Source of the DNA: Wenzhouxiangella marina
Lineage (GTDB): Bacteria; Pseudomonadota; Gammaproteobacteria; Xanthomonadales; Wenzhouxiangellaceae
Reading direction: 5' to 3'
Length of the DNA stretch: 64,000 nt
Assembly (NCBI RefSeq): GCF_001187785.1
Contig: NZ_CP012154.1
Coordinates: 3,280,501-3,344,500 of the forward strand
In this document: positions 10,658-18,932 of the stretch, in pieces
Layout of the letters: the number at the start of each line of letters is the position of its first letter
Numbering within the stretch: position 1 is the first letter of the stretch
The notes under the pieces: model-generated
What the model was told of the DNA's origin: nothing
What the model saw: the letters and a program-made list of their open reading frames with translations, nothing else
Database searches by the model: none
Translations under genes and position numbers: made by a program

Positions 10658-11613
10658 CGGGAAGGCCTCGCCAGACGAGGATCGAGCGCCCGGAGCAGAC
10701 CGCCGCTGAGCGCATGCAACAGGATCAGCAACACACTGCCCCCTCCGACCAGTGCCATCAGCACCTGTTCATCACCGGCCAGCAAGGCCTCGTAGGCAAC
10801 CTGCCCCACGCCGGGAATGCCGAAGTGATTCTCCAGCACCAGGCTGCCGCCAAGCAGCAGCACCGGCAGGGCGTAGAGGATGCGCGTACTGATCGGCAAC
10901 AGGGCCGTTCGCAGCACGTAGCCGAGCAGGATGCGCCGGGGCGGCAGGCCGTAGGCTCGAGCCGTCCTGACCGGCGGATCGGACAGGGCCTCGACAAACA
11001 GGGTGCGGAAGAAGCGCAGTTGGTAACCCAGGCTGGTGACCACGATGACCAGGGTCGGCAGGGTCACGTGGCGGAGATAGTCCACCGGGCCGGCGGCGGA
11101 CCAGCCACGCACCGGCAGCCAGTCCAGCCAGACTCCGAACAGGCTCTGCAACGCGATCAGGACCACGATCAGCGACAGGCTCATGCTGGTGGCCGAAAGC
11201 GCTCCCACCAGGCGATCGGGCCACCGGCCGATTCGCCAGGCCCCGGCCAGCGCCAGGCCGAGGGCGAGAAGCTGGCCGAGGACGAACCCCGGCATCAGCG
11301 CCAGCAGGCTGACGGGCAGCGTGCGCGCGAGCAGTGCGGCCACCGGTTCACCACTGATCGCCGCATGACCGAAGTCGAGGCGAAACCAGCCTGCCAGGGT
11401 GTCGACGTAGCGCAGCAGCCAGGGTCGATGCTCGTCGAGCTGTCGGGCGAGCGCCTCCAGACCGGCCGCATCCGCGCCCCGACCGACCTGCGCAAAGCGG
11501 GTGTCCGGGCCGAACTGAGCGATGAGGTAGAACGCGAGCAGGGTCGCGCCGAGCAGAAGCGGCACGGCGGAAAGCAGCGATCGTGCCCAGGCGCCAAGCT
11601 GCCTGCGATTCAT
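10654..11613 (-). CDS. Peptide-type ABC transporter permease (DppB/OppB-like)
   Basis: First permease of the pair, about 319 residues from ATG at 11613, which overlaps the stop of the binding-protein gene (ATGA). N-terminal helix followed by a periplasmic loop that includes RYVDTLAGWFRLDFGHA, the conserved DppB feature (usually DLG), then the transmembrane bundle with the EAA loop ARAYGLPPRRILLGYVLRTALLP and the C-terminal LENHFGIPGVGQ. These are the standard landmarks of OppB/DppB permeases. It forms the channel with the DppC-like partner in the inner membrane. The longer frame upstream lies inside the binding-protein gene and is ignored. Confidence 0.9.
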   Translation of the reverse strand: MNRRQLGAWARSLLSAVPLLLGATLLAFYLIAQFGPDTRFAQVGRGADAAGLEALARQLDEHRPWLLRYVDTLAGWFRLDFGHAAISGEPVAALLARTLPVSLLALMPGFVLGQLLALGLALAGAWRIGRWPDRLVGALSATSMSLSLIVVLIALQSLFGVWLDWLPVRGWSAAGPVDYLRHVTLPTLVIVVTSLGYQLRFFRTLFVEALSDPPVRTARAYGLPPRRILLGYVLRTALLPISTRILYALPVLLLGGSLVLENHFGIPGVGQVAYEALLAGDEQVLMALVGGGSVLLILLHALSGGLLRALDPRLARPSR

Positions 11614-13382
11614 GGCGCGTCGGAAGACCGGTCGATGAAACGCCAGGACAGGCCCAGGGCCGGACCCTCGTCGGGCAGCATGACGAGGTCCCGGCGCCAG
11701 AGCTGGAGCCGGATCCGGGACATCGAACCGATGAAGACACAATCATCGATCACCTGCTCGTTCATGGCGCGATAGAGCGCCGTGCGCTCCGGGCCGGCGT
11801 GCAGCCTGGCCGCCTGCTCGAACCAGCGGTCGTAGTCCTCGTTCCGGTAGTTGAAGCTGTTCGCCCCGGGTGCGGCGTTGGGTCCATAGAACAGCTGCAG
11901 GGCGTACTGCGCGTCGGGATAGGCCAGGGTCCAACTCAACAGGAAGACGTCGAGTTCGCCGTCCGCGATCGCACGCAGGTATTCGCCGAAGCTGGGCAGG
12001 ACCCGGGCCTGAAGGCGATCGGCGGGATAGCCGATCTCCACCCACCAGGCGCGGAGCTGTTCGAACATCTGCCGCTGCTCGACCCCTGCTTCGATGCCGA
12101 TGGTGAGGGCGGGCAGGTTCTCGGCCGTCCAGCCGGCCTCGCGCAGGCGCTGTCGCGCTCGATCCGGCGCGTATTCGATGGAGGCGCTGCTCAGGGCCGG
12201 ATCCCAGGCGTCCAGAACCGGTGGAATCACCCCCGGAAAGGCCTGACCCGCCCCTCGATAGAAGGCGGCGTTGCGAGCGTCCCAATCGAAGGCATCGCGG
12301 AGCGCACAGCGCAGCGCTCGATTCGCCTCCTCACGAAGGGGGTCCGGATGATCTCCGAGCGCCGGATTGGACATGTTGAAACCGTAGTAGGCAAAGCCCG
12401 ACTCGAGGCTGGCCCAGGCCCGAAAGGTCGGAGCCAGGCTCGGCGGCAGGACCGTCGACCCGGCGGCCTCCGGCACCACCGAGGCCAGATCGGGACGAAT
12501 GATGGCCGCGTCCACACCACGACTCGAGCGCAGGCTGTTCCAGCGAGCCATCGGTTCGTTGATGAACTCGATCTCCAGTCGATCCATGAAGGGGTAGGCG
12601 CGTCCCTCGAGCTGCTCGAGGCCGAGGCCGGCCTGGCCTTCGATCCGAAACCCTTCGGCCGCCAGATCGAAAGGACCCCGGTCGAAGCCGGCATTGCGCT
12701 CAAGCACCGCCCGATTGGCATCGAACTGGCGCAGCCGATAGGGCCCGGATCCGACCGGATGGATGCCGAACCCGGGGCCATAGTGGTCGACGGCCTCACG
12801 CGGGACGATTGCCGACAGGGCGGTCGCGAGCGTATGGGCAAATTGCGGAAAGGGCTGCCTCAGACGCACGCGGACCGTGTAGTCATCGACGGCCTCCAGG
12901 CCCGCCCCGTCCGGCAGCGCGCCGTCGACCACGGACGCGCTGTCCAGGCCGACGATGCGGTCTCGCCACAGCCAGGCGCCGCGAGAACGCGACGCGGTAT
13001 CGAAGTGCCGGGCCAGGGAATACACGACATCGCTCGCCAGCACCTCGCGGCCACGGCCATCCGGGAAGGCCGGATCGTCGATGAAGTGGACACCGGGCCG
13101 GATGGGAATGGTGAGCTCCAGGCCGTCCTCGGACAGCTGGGGCATGGTCAGCGCCAGCGAAGGCACCAGTTCATGAGGCCGCGCCAGATAGCGGTAGCGA
13201 TAGAGGGTGTCGTAGAGGTTGTTGACCAGGCTGGCCGCGTAGGCGTTGTCCGCCTGCACCGGATCCAGACTGCCCGGCGCGCCCTGCAGCGCGTAGCGAA
13301 AGACGGCCCGATCTTCCGGCGCCTGCCCACAGCCCGTGACCAGGAGCACCACGCAAATCAGACCTGTGCGCAAAGCCAGCAT
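11610..13382 (-). CDS. Extracellular solute-binding protein, family 5 (lipoprotein)
   Basis: Periplasmic receptor for the ABC importer encoded by the next two genes. Start at 13382 gives MLALRTGLICVVLLVTGCGQ, a lipobox with Cys18; a frame extending to 13505 lacks a signal. The family 5 signature is visible: ALQGAPGSLDPVQADNAYAASLVNNLYDTLYRY, then LVPSLALTMPQLSEDGLELTIPIRPGVHF, DVVYSLARHFD and later GTGPYRL-like HPVGSGPYRLRQF. About 590 residues, normal for oligopeptide receptors. Ligand cannot be read from sequence. Divergent from the EAL gene, with a 162-base shared control region. Confidence 0.92.
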   Translation of the reverse strand: MLALRTGLICVVLLVTGCGQAPEDRAVFRYALQGAPGSLDPVQADNAYAASLVNNLYDTLYRYRYLARPHELVPSLALTMPQLSEDGLELTIPIRPGVHFIDDPAFPDGRGREVLASDVVYSLARHFDTASRSRGAWLWRDRIVGLDSASVVDGALPDGAGLEAVDDYTVRVRLRQPFPQFAHTLATALSAIVPREAVDHYGPGFGIHPVGSGPYRLRQFDANRAVLERNAGFDRGPFDLAAEGFRIEGQAGLGLEQLEGRAYPFMDRLEIEFINEPMARWNSLRSSRGVDAAIIRPDLASVVPEAAGSTVLPPSLAPTFRAWASLESGFAYYGFNMSNPALGDHPDPLREEANRALRCALRDAFDWDARNAAFYRGAGQAFPGVIPPVLDAWDPALSSASIEYAPDRARQRLREAGWTAENLPALTIGIEAGVEQRQMFEQLRAWWVEIGYPADRLQARVLPSFGEYLRAIADGELDVFLLSWTLAYPDAQYALQLFYGPNAAPGANSFNYRNEDYDRWFEQAARLHAGPERTALYRAMNEQVIDDCVFIGSMSRIRLQLWRRDLVMLPDEGPALGLSWRFIDRSSDAP

Positions 13383-13481
13383 GAAGCCACCGGAACCTGA
13401 CCAGCACGAACCATAGCGGATTTCGACCATCGCCCTCAAGCGACCGCGCCCGAAGCCGGCGCGCAGAAAAAGCTTGCATTC

Positions 13482-13521
13482 CGGCAAAATTGCCGATATT
13501 GTCAATCTACATTTTTGTCAA
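13482..13521. promoter_or_regulatory. Candidate operator region between ABC importer and EAL gene
   Basis: CGGCAA-AA-TTGCCG (13482-13495) is a 6+6 inverted repeat, followed by two direct copies of TTGTCAA at 13499 and 13515, 16 bases apart. The stretch is markedly AT-richer than the flanks and lies just before the EAL start, so it probably holds the promoter and a regulator site. No specific regulator is recognised. Confidence 0.35.
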
Positions 13522-13544
13522 CTTTGAGAATCGAGACCAGGACG

Positions 13545-14294
13545 ATGGACGCGAAGACCGCCGTGGAGTTGATGCCGATCAGTGCCGAAGCCGTGCACTG
13601 CGGCTTCGCCGCGCAGTCGATTCGACCCATCGCCGCGCAGCGCAAGCAGGCCGCGAGCGATCTGGACTGGTTCGAGATCCTGATCCGCCCGCACGGCCGC
13701 TATCGCGGCTGGAGCCCCGAACGCTTCATCGAGCGCCTGTACCTCGAACGCGCGCCCCATCTCACCGACATCGAAGTGCTCGAGCGCGCCGCAGCCTGGG
13801 CCCTGCTCCGCCAGACGCCGACCCGGATCAGCGTCAACTCACACCCCCAGTCCCTGATCCACGCCGACTTCCTGCGTGCCGTCATGCAGGCTCAGGGCGA
13901 ACTGCGCGAAGCCGGCCATTCCCTGTGTCTGGAACTGGTGGAGTACGGGCACTGCGATGATCGCGAACGCCTGATCGGGCATGCCCGTCTGCTGCGCGAG
14001 CATGGCGTGCTCATCGCGCTGGATGATTTCGGCAGCCGCATCAATTGCTTCGACCTGTGCGCGGCAGGCGTGGTGGATCTCCTCAAGATCGACCTGCGCC
14101 TGATCAACGCACTGGAAGACAACCGCAACCAGCAGGCCGTGGTGCAGAGCATCCTGACCCTCGGTCTGGGGCTGGGGGCTTCGGTGATCGCAGAAGGCAT
14201 CGAGACCCAATCCCAGCTTGACCTGCTGCGCCAGCTCGGCGCGGACTACGCCCAGGGCTTCCTGTTCCATCGGCCCGAGGCGCTGGAGCACTGA
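13545..14294 (+). CDS. EAL domain cyclic di-GMP phosphodiesterase (stand-alone)
   Basis: A 249-residue protein that is almost only an EAL domain. Start ATG at 13545 is preferred over a TTG at 13515. The EAL motif itself is EIL (44-46), but the catalytic set is complete: Glu44, Asn98 (ISVNSH), Glu130 (LELVE), Asp160-Asp161 (ALDDFGS), Lys181 (LLKID), Glu217 (VIAEGIE) and Gln237 (YAQGF). Hydrolysis of cyclic di-GMP is therefore plausible, although the motif around the first Glu is divergent. It ends one base before the DUF6502 gene, so the two are co-transcribed; it may serve as a cyclic di-GMP reader in that pair. Confidence 0.88.
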   Translation: MDAKTAVELMPISAEAVHCGFAAQSIRPIAAQRKQAASDLDWFEILIRPHGRYRGWSPERFIERLYLERAPHLTDIEVLERAAAWALLRQTPTRISVNSHPQSLIHADFLRAVMQAQGELREAGHSLCLELVEYGHCDDRERLIGHARLLREHGVLIALDDFGSRINCFDLCAAGVVDLLKIDLRLINALEDNRNQQAVVQSILTLGLGLGASVIAEGIETQSQLDLLRQLGADYAQGFLFHRPEALEH

Positions 14295-14295
14295 A

Positions 14296-15168
14296 ATGAG
14301 CCAGATGACCGCGCGATCCCCGGATGGAGACGTCAACTGGCTGGTCGATGCCATGTCGCGCATGGTCCGGCCCGTGGTCCGCTTTTCCGTCGGGCGGATT
14401 TCCTGCAGCGCGCTGGTCGATCTCGTTCGACTGACCTACGTGCAGGAGGCCCGCGCCTACCTGCAGGCGCAGAACCCGGATCGAAAGGTCACCCGCTCGG
14501 CCCTGGCCCTGCTCTGCGGCATGGACGGCCGCGCCATCAAGACCTTCGAAGACAGTGCCAACCGCGACTACGTGGCCTCGGACGTCTGCTCCGAAGCCAG
14601 CATCCTCGACCGCTGGACCACCGACGAGACCTTTCTCGACCCGGACAGCGGCGAGCCGGCCGAGCTCCTCATCCATGGTCCGCACGCCACCTTCCAGCGC
14701 CTGGTGACTCGTGCCGCCGGGCGGGCCGTGACCGTCCAGACCGCGCTGGAAAAGCTGCTCGACAGTGGCAACGTCGAACTCAGCGAAGACGACACTCGCG
14801 TGCGCCTGCTCGACCCCTTCTACCAGCCCGTGCGGCCCTCCGAGAGGACCACCATCGAGGCCAGCAGCCTGGCCATGAGTCGACTGGGGCGCGCGGTGAT
14901 GCACAACATCGACCGCTATGGCAACAATCAGCCCCCCTGGCTGCAGCAGGACCGCTGGTCGACCCGCATCCCGTCACAGCGAGTCGACGAGATCCGCACC
15001 GAAGTGCGCAGCCTGCTGGAACGCCATATTCGCGAGTTCGAGGACTACCTCGGCGGCGAAGAAGACCCGCCATCCGAACCCGAACAGTGTCTGGTCGGGG
15101 TGGGCTGGTACTACTGGGAGCAATGCCCCGAATCCTCTTGGCCTGGTGCGAGCTCGCCCAAGCCATGA
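14296..15168 (+). CDS. DUF6502 family protein
   Basis: A 290-residue soluble protein starting MSQMTARSPDGDVNWLVDAMSRMVRP. The first third (ALVDLVRLTYVQEARAYLQ, VTRSALALLCGMDGRAIKTFE) looks like a winged-helix or HTH module and fits the DUF6502 family, which is uncharacterised. The middle part HATFQRLVTRAAGRAVTVQTALEKLLDSGNVEL is a second helical segment. No signal peptide. It begins one base after the EAL stop and is followed 29 bases later by an exported protein, so the three genes look like one unit. A regulator that reads EAL output is an inference only. Confidence 0.8.
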   Translation: MSQMTARSPDGDVNWLVDAMSRMVRPVVRFSVGRISCSALVDLVRLTYVQEARAYLQAQNPDRKVTRSALALLCGMDGRAIKTFEDSANRDYVASDVCSEASILDRWTTDETFLDPDSGEPAELLIHGPHATFQRLVTRAAGRAVTVQTALEKLLDSGNVELSEDDTRVRLLDPFYQPVRPSERTTIEASSLAMSRLGRAVMHNIDRYGNNQPPWLQQDRWSTRIPSQRVDEIRTEVRSLLERHIREFEDYLGGEEDPPSEPEQCLVGVGWYYWEQCPESSWPGASSPKP

Positions 15169-15197
15169 CCCCATCAAGCAGCACAGGAGCGACGCCC

Positions 15198-15773
15198 ATG
15201 AGTGCGCTGAATTCAGCACTGGCCATCGAAAAAAGCGGCACCGGCATTGAAAGAAGCGGCACCGGCCTCGGCCAGGGCGGCGGCTTCAGGCTTCAGCGCC
15301 GCTGGTCGAGGAACCTGCTGCTGGGCTTGACCGGCCTGATGGCATCATTCCAGCTGGCGGCGGCCGGACCCCAGGCTCTGGTCAGCGTCGACCAGAACAA
15401 AGTGATGGTGTCCCTGCATGTCGACGGACAGATCTACACCGGCCAGCAGCACATCGAGGACGGTCAGAACTACCTGGAGATGGTCCTGCGGACGAACTCC
15501 GCCAGGCCGGGGCCCGGGGCTTACGGACTGTTGGTGCATGGCACCGGCGGCGGCGAGTCGGAGTCCGGCTCAGACAGAGGCTCCACGGATCGGAGCTGCA
15601 AGGACACCAGCGACCGGAACTCCACCTGCGAGTACACCGACGAGGTGGAAGTCGAGCTTGTGATCGACACGGACGGGACCCACCTGATCGCGCATCGCCG
15701 AATCGACGGGCAGCGCCAGGAGATTCTCGCGGCATTCCAGGCCTCGCAGGCCTTTCCAGGGAGCGTGCGCTAA
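15198..15773 (+). CDS. Exported protein with SGTG repeats
   Basis: A 191-residue protein of unknown function. Start ATG 15198 has CAGGAG nine bases upstream. Near the N-terminus is a short tandem repeat, IEKSGTGIERSGTGLGQGGG, then a basic stretch (RLQRRWSRN), a hydrophobic helix (LLLGLTGLMASFQLAAAG) and a probable cleavage site, giving an unusually long signal peptide of about 55 residues. The mature part starts PQALVSVDQNKVMVSLHVDGQIYTG and includes a Cys pair in a Ser/Asp-rich loop. The repeat before the export signal is odd. Last gene of the EAL-DUF6502 unit; followed by a strong terminator. Confidence 0.7.
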   Translation: MSALNSALAIEKSGTGIERSGTGLGQGGGFRLQRRWSRNLLLGLTGLMASFQLAAAGPQALVSVDQNKVMVSLHVDGQIYTGQQHIEDGQNYLEMVLRTNSARPGPGAYGLLVHGTGGGESESGSDRGSTDRSCKDTSDRNSTCEYTDEVEVELVIDTDGTHLIAHRRIDGQRQEILAAFQASQAFPGSVR

Positions 15774-15852
15774 AGCCTGACCACGTTCACGTTTCAACCG
15801 ACTCACGTCGAGCGCCGGCTTCTTCAGTCTCGGCCAGCGTTCGACGAGGGGG

Positions 15853-15895
15853 CTCGGGAGTCATCAGTTCCTCCTTCCCATTGACGATTCCCGAG
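15853..15895. repeat. Imperfect inverted repeat ahead of a terminator
   Basis: CTCGGGAGTCATCA (15853-15866) pairs with TGACGATTCCCGAG (15882-15895), 12 of 14 positions, loop of 15 bases. It lies 8 bases before the intrinsic terminator, so the transcript would end in two consecutive hairpins. Confidence 0.6.
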
Positions 15896-15899
15896 TGTT

Positions 15900-15932
15900 T
15901 CTTGCCCCGGCTTCGGCCGGGGCATTTTTTTG
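15900..15932 (+). terminator. Strong intrinsic terminator
   Basis: GCCCCGGC-TTCG-GCCGGGGC (15904-15923) is a perfect eight-pair stem with a UUCG tetraloop followed by seven T residues. It ends the EAL-DUF6502-SGTG transcription unit and separates it from the convergent GTPase gene. Confidence 0.93.
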
Positions 15933-15960
15933 TCCGGGCAGCTGAAGGAGGAAGACCGGC

Positions 15961-17337
15961 TCAGCCTTCGCGCCGCAAGGCTGCCTCGAGCGACTCGGTC
16001 AGGGCCGCTAGAGCCGGCTGCCGCTCGATCAGGCGCGCGGAAGGATTGAGTTCCGACCATTCTGGATGCACCCGGGCGCGCCGCAGCGGTGCGGGCAATG
16101 CCGCTCGCTCTCCGGCCGGGCGCGAGGACGGGCGAATGGCGTCAGGGTTGCCATGTCCACGATCGCGCAGGCTGGCCAGCAACTCGATCTGGCGCGTCAG
16201 CAGCAACATCAGGGTGGCATCATCGATGGCCACGCCGACCCGCCCGCGGAGACGATCCACGGCGCGTGAGCCCAGGCCGCGCAGCAGGCTCAAGCCACCG
16301 CCGGCCAGGGTCCCGACGATCGTGCCGGCGCCGAGGCTCAAGCCCCCGGTCGCGACATCGACCAGGGCACCCGCACCCGCACCCAGACCCGCCAGCTTGC
16401 CGGCGCGGATGCCGTGGAGCCTCAGGGTCTCGGGATCGAACAGGTCATCCGCCCAGCGGCCCTCGCTGAGCGGCAAGGCTTCATCTTCATAGGCTTCGGG
16501 CCCGAAGCGATACAGGGCCAGCAGGGTATCCACGGTCGCCTGCTCGCGGCGCCGAATCGCATCCTGGAGTGCTGCGGAGACCCGAGCCAGCTCCTCCGGC
16601 TGTTCCGCATCGGCGCGGCGGCGAGCCGCCGCGGCATCGATCAACAGGCTGGCCACACTGCGAAGGGCCGCAGTCTGACGCTGCGCCTCGTCCTCGGCCA
16701 GGCGCTCCAGCCAGGCCTCGAGGGTGGCGTCGAAGCGATCGAGCTGGCTGCGCAGCTTCTCGAACAACTGCCGCTCCGTCGCCGGATCGCGCACCGCCGC
16801 GTCGAAGGCCAGGACCGTGTGCAGGGTGACTTCCGCCAAGGCTTCCCGCCAGGCCGACTCGCGGCTGTCGGGCGCGGAGGTAAAGTTCAGCACGGCCACG
16901 ATCGGCCTGGCGCACATCGCCAGGATCGCCAGCTCGTCCTGGTACTTTTCGAGCACCGGTTCGCGCGCATCGATCACGTACAGACCGACGTCGACCGCGC
17001 GCATCAGCTCCAGTACCCGGGCCTCCTGGTCGAAGCGCTGTCGCGCCTCGGGATCATCCAGCAGACGCGCCACCCGCGCCGGGCCGGCATGGCGCTCGCC
17101 GGGCTGCGCATCCAGCCATTCGATCAGTTCCGGCGCGTTCTCCAGGCCGGGAGAGTCGTAGAGTTCGATCAGCACGCGGCCGTCGACCTCGAGCTCCGTG
17201 GTGGTCACCTGGCGCGTGGTCCCGCCCCGGTCGGCGACCTCGCCGAAGCCGCGGTTGCGCGTCAGGGTCCGGACCAGGGAGGTCTTGCCCGTATTGGTGT
17301 GGCCGACCACCGCGACCTTCAGCAGGGGCAGACTCAT
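15961..17337 (-). CDS. GTPase with DUF3482 domain
   Basis: A 458-residue P-loop GTPase of the Era/TrmE-like superfamily. Walker A is GHTNTGKT (12-19), the G3 box is DSPG (61-64), and G2 is probably the GGTTRQ stretch at 38-43. The usual G4 NKxD is replaced by VLNFTSAP, as in other members that carry DUF3482. The C-terminal half (DUF3482) is helical with a Gly/Ala-rich hydrophobic hairpin ([22 protein letters not shown]), which may touch the membrane. Its ATG overlaps the stop of the DUF2868 gene. Homologues occur with DUF2868 partners, but no function is established. Confidence 0.9.
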   Translation of the reverse strand: MSLPLLKVAVVGHTNTGKTSLVRTLTRNRGFGEVADRGGTTRQVTTTELEVDGRVLIELYDSPGLENAPELIEWLDAQPGERHAGPARVARLLDDPEARQRFDQEARVLELMRAVDVGLYVIDAREPVLEKYQDELAILAMCARPIVAVLNFTSAPDSRESAWREALAEVTLHTVLAFDAAVRDPATERQLFEKLRSQLDRFDATLEAWLERLAEDEAQRQTAALRSVASLLIDAAAARRRADAEQPEELARVSAALQDAIRRREQATVDTLLALYRFGPEAYEDEALPLSEGRWADDLFDPETLRLHGIRAGKLAGLGAGAGALVDVATGGLSLGAGTIVGTLAGGGLSLLRGLGSRAVDRLRGRVGVAIDDATLMLLLTRQIELLASLRDRGHGNPDAIRPSSRPAGERAALPAPLRRARVHPEWSELNPSARLIERQPALAALTESLEAALRREG

Positions 17338-18794
17338 GCGCCGCCCTTCGCCGAGTCGATGCGCGCCGCGAGCGCTTCGAACTCGCCCGGCCAGACGTCG
17401 GATGCCTCGATCTCGATCCAGTCCCCACCCACCTGTTCGGCCAGGCGCGTCCAGTCCTCGCGGCGCGCGGTCCGGTCATCGCCCCGGGCCGTCAGCTGCG
17501 CTCCATCGACCAGCACCAGCAGCAAGGCACTCCGCGAGGCATCGGCCAGGCGGTCGAGCAGCCGCGACGTGCCCGTGTCGGGGGTGCGCAGCAGGGAGCA
17601 GACCGCCACGAGCAGGGGCGGCGGCGATTTCAGCCCCTTCAGCGCCTGCTCGACAGCGTGCCGCTGCGTTCGACTGCTGACGGGCCCCAGGTCGGTCACC
17701 CGATCCCCCAGGGCCTCGGCCAGCCGAGCCTCGATACCGGCGGCGAGCTCCACGCCGATCAGCACCGCCGGGCCATCGGCCGCCGCCGAACGCCTGCGCG
17801 GCCGCCTCGGCGTCGGCGTCGGCGCTTCGCCCAGACGACGCACGCTGCGGCCATCGGGCATCAGGTCCGCCTGCAGGCGCAGATAGCCCGCCCGGCCCGT
17901 GTCCAGTCCCATGCGTCTGGCCGCGCGGCGGCAGAAGATCCAGGACAGGAGGACCAGCAGCAGCCGCGGCAGGGCCACGTAGACAAGCATCAGCACCATC
18001 AGGAAATGCGCCCAGAGCGCGCGATCGGCGCCGGCCAGCTGGCCGACCCGCCCCCGTTCGATGAAGGCCTCGTCGAGAATCGGCATCAGGCCGATCTGGG
18101 CCGGAAACCCGGCCAGGGCCTGGATCAGGCCGATCACGGTCGACTCGCTCAGGATCGTCGTTCCCCAGCTCAGATCGTACTGGGCCACGCTGAAATAGAT
18201 GGTCAGGGCCAGGATCGCCCCGGCCGAGTAGGCCAGCCAGAGCAGATGGGAACTCAGGCCCAGCCACCAGCGACCGGCGGGTGTCGACAGGGCGGAGGAA
18301 GCGGACTGCGCCAGCTCGCCGGCGAGTTCGGAATCGAACAGGCGCGGCCCCGACCAGGCCAGCGCCCGATGCAGCAGGGCCAGGCGCGGGCTCGCCGAGG
18401 ATCGCCAGCGCGCGCTGATCGGCATCAGCACCAACCAGAGCAGCAGCATCAGGGTCGGCAGGCCGATCAGGGTGGCACCGGCGAGCAACAGATCGAGCTC
18501 GCGATCCAGGGTGCTGGTCCGCGCGGCCAGCCAGCCCAGCAGCAACCCCAGCACCACGAGCAGTCCGATGAACTGGCGAGCACGGTGGTGCAGGCTGCGG
18601 ATATCGGCCTTGGCCGCCTCCGAGCCCGGCAGGGCGCGCGCGCGTGCGACGAGACGATCGCTGAGATCGCTGCCGGCGCGCGTGGCCAGGGTCACGGCGG
18701 CCGCGTCATCCGGCCATCGCCCGACGCGCTCCTCGCGTCGTCGCACGGACTCGGTCAGCAGCCAATCGTCGAAATCGAGTCCGGGCGTGGGCAA
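17334..18794 (-). CDS. DUF2868 membrane protein
   Basis: A 486-residue inner-membrane protein with at least four hydrophobic segments (residues about 75-92, 100-125, 180-205, 258-280) between a polar N-terminus ([17 protein letters not shown]) and a cytoplasmic C-terminal half. The segment [24 protein letters not shown] is characteristic of the family. The C-terminal half has a Rossmann-like pattern ([46 protein letters not shown]). First gene of a two-gene operon with the DUF3482 GTPase, to which it overlaps by four bases. Role unknown; the pair probably works as a membrane-anchored GTPase unit. Confidence 0.88.
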   Translation of the reverse strand: MPTPGLDFDDWLLTESVRRREERVGRWPDDAAAVTLATRAGSDLSDRLVARARALPGSEAAKADIRSLHHRARQFIGLLVVLGLLLGWLAARTSTLDRELDLLLAGATLIGLPTLMLLLWLVLMPISARWRSSASPRLALLHRALAWSGPRLFDSELAGELAQSASSALSTPAGRWWLGLSSHLLWLAYSAGAILALTIYFSVAQYDLSWGTTILSESTVIGLIQALAGFPAQIGLMPILDEAFIERGRVGQLAGADRALWAHFLMVLMLVYVALPRLLLVLLSWIFCRRAARRMGLDTGRAGYLRLQADLMPDGRSVRRLGEAPTPTPRRPRRRSAAADGPAVLIGVELAAGIEARLAEALGDRVTDLGPVSSRTQRHAVEQALKGLKSPPPLLVAVCSLLRTPDTGTSRLLDRLADASRSALLLVLVDGAQLTARGDDRTARREDWTRLAEQVGGDWIEIEASDVWPGEFEALAARIDSAKGGA

Positions 18795-18848
18795 GTGGGT
18801 GTCGGTCCAGGGGTTTCTCGACCGTCATCTTACCGAATTCGTGAAAGT

Positions 18849-18862
18849 TTGATCCCGGTCAA
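18849..18862 (+). promoter_or_regulatory. FNR/Anr box upstream of ccoN
   Basis: TTGATCCCGGTCAA matches the FNR consensus TTGAT-N4-ATCAA at 9 of 10 half-site positions. Its centre (18855.5) lies 33 bases before a GACAAT -10-like element at 18886-18891, the spacing expected for a class II activated promoter. Implies induction of the oxidase under low oxygen. Confidence 0.85.
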
Positions 18863-18932
18863 CTGGGGTCGAGGGGCACGGGTGGGACAATGCGCGGGCA
18901 CGTTTCTCGGCATCTCCAAGAAGGGAGTCTCA

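Noticed and set aside
10495-11775. Long plus-strand open frame of 426 codons opposite the ABC permease genes
   Set aside because: Gln/Arg/Pro-rich shadow composition, no ribosome-binding site, and opposite clear permease genes with overlapping starts and stops.
17658-18932. Open frame extending ccoN upstream to about 900 codons
   Set aside because: The added part is antisense to DUF2868, has shadow composition, and passes through the FNR box; ATG 18933 has a ribosome-binding site and gives the normal CcoN N-terminus.
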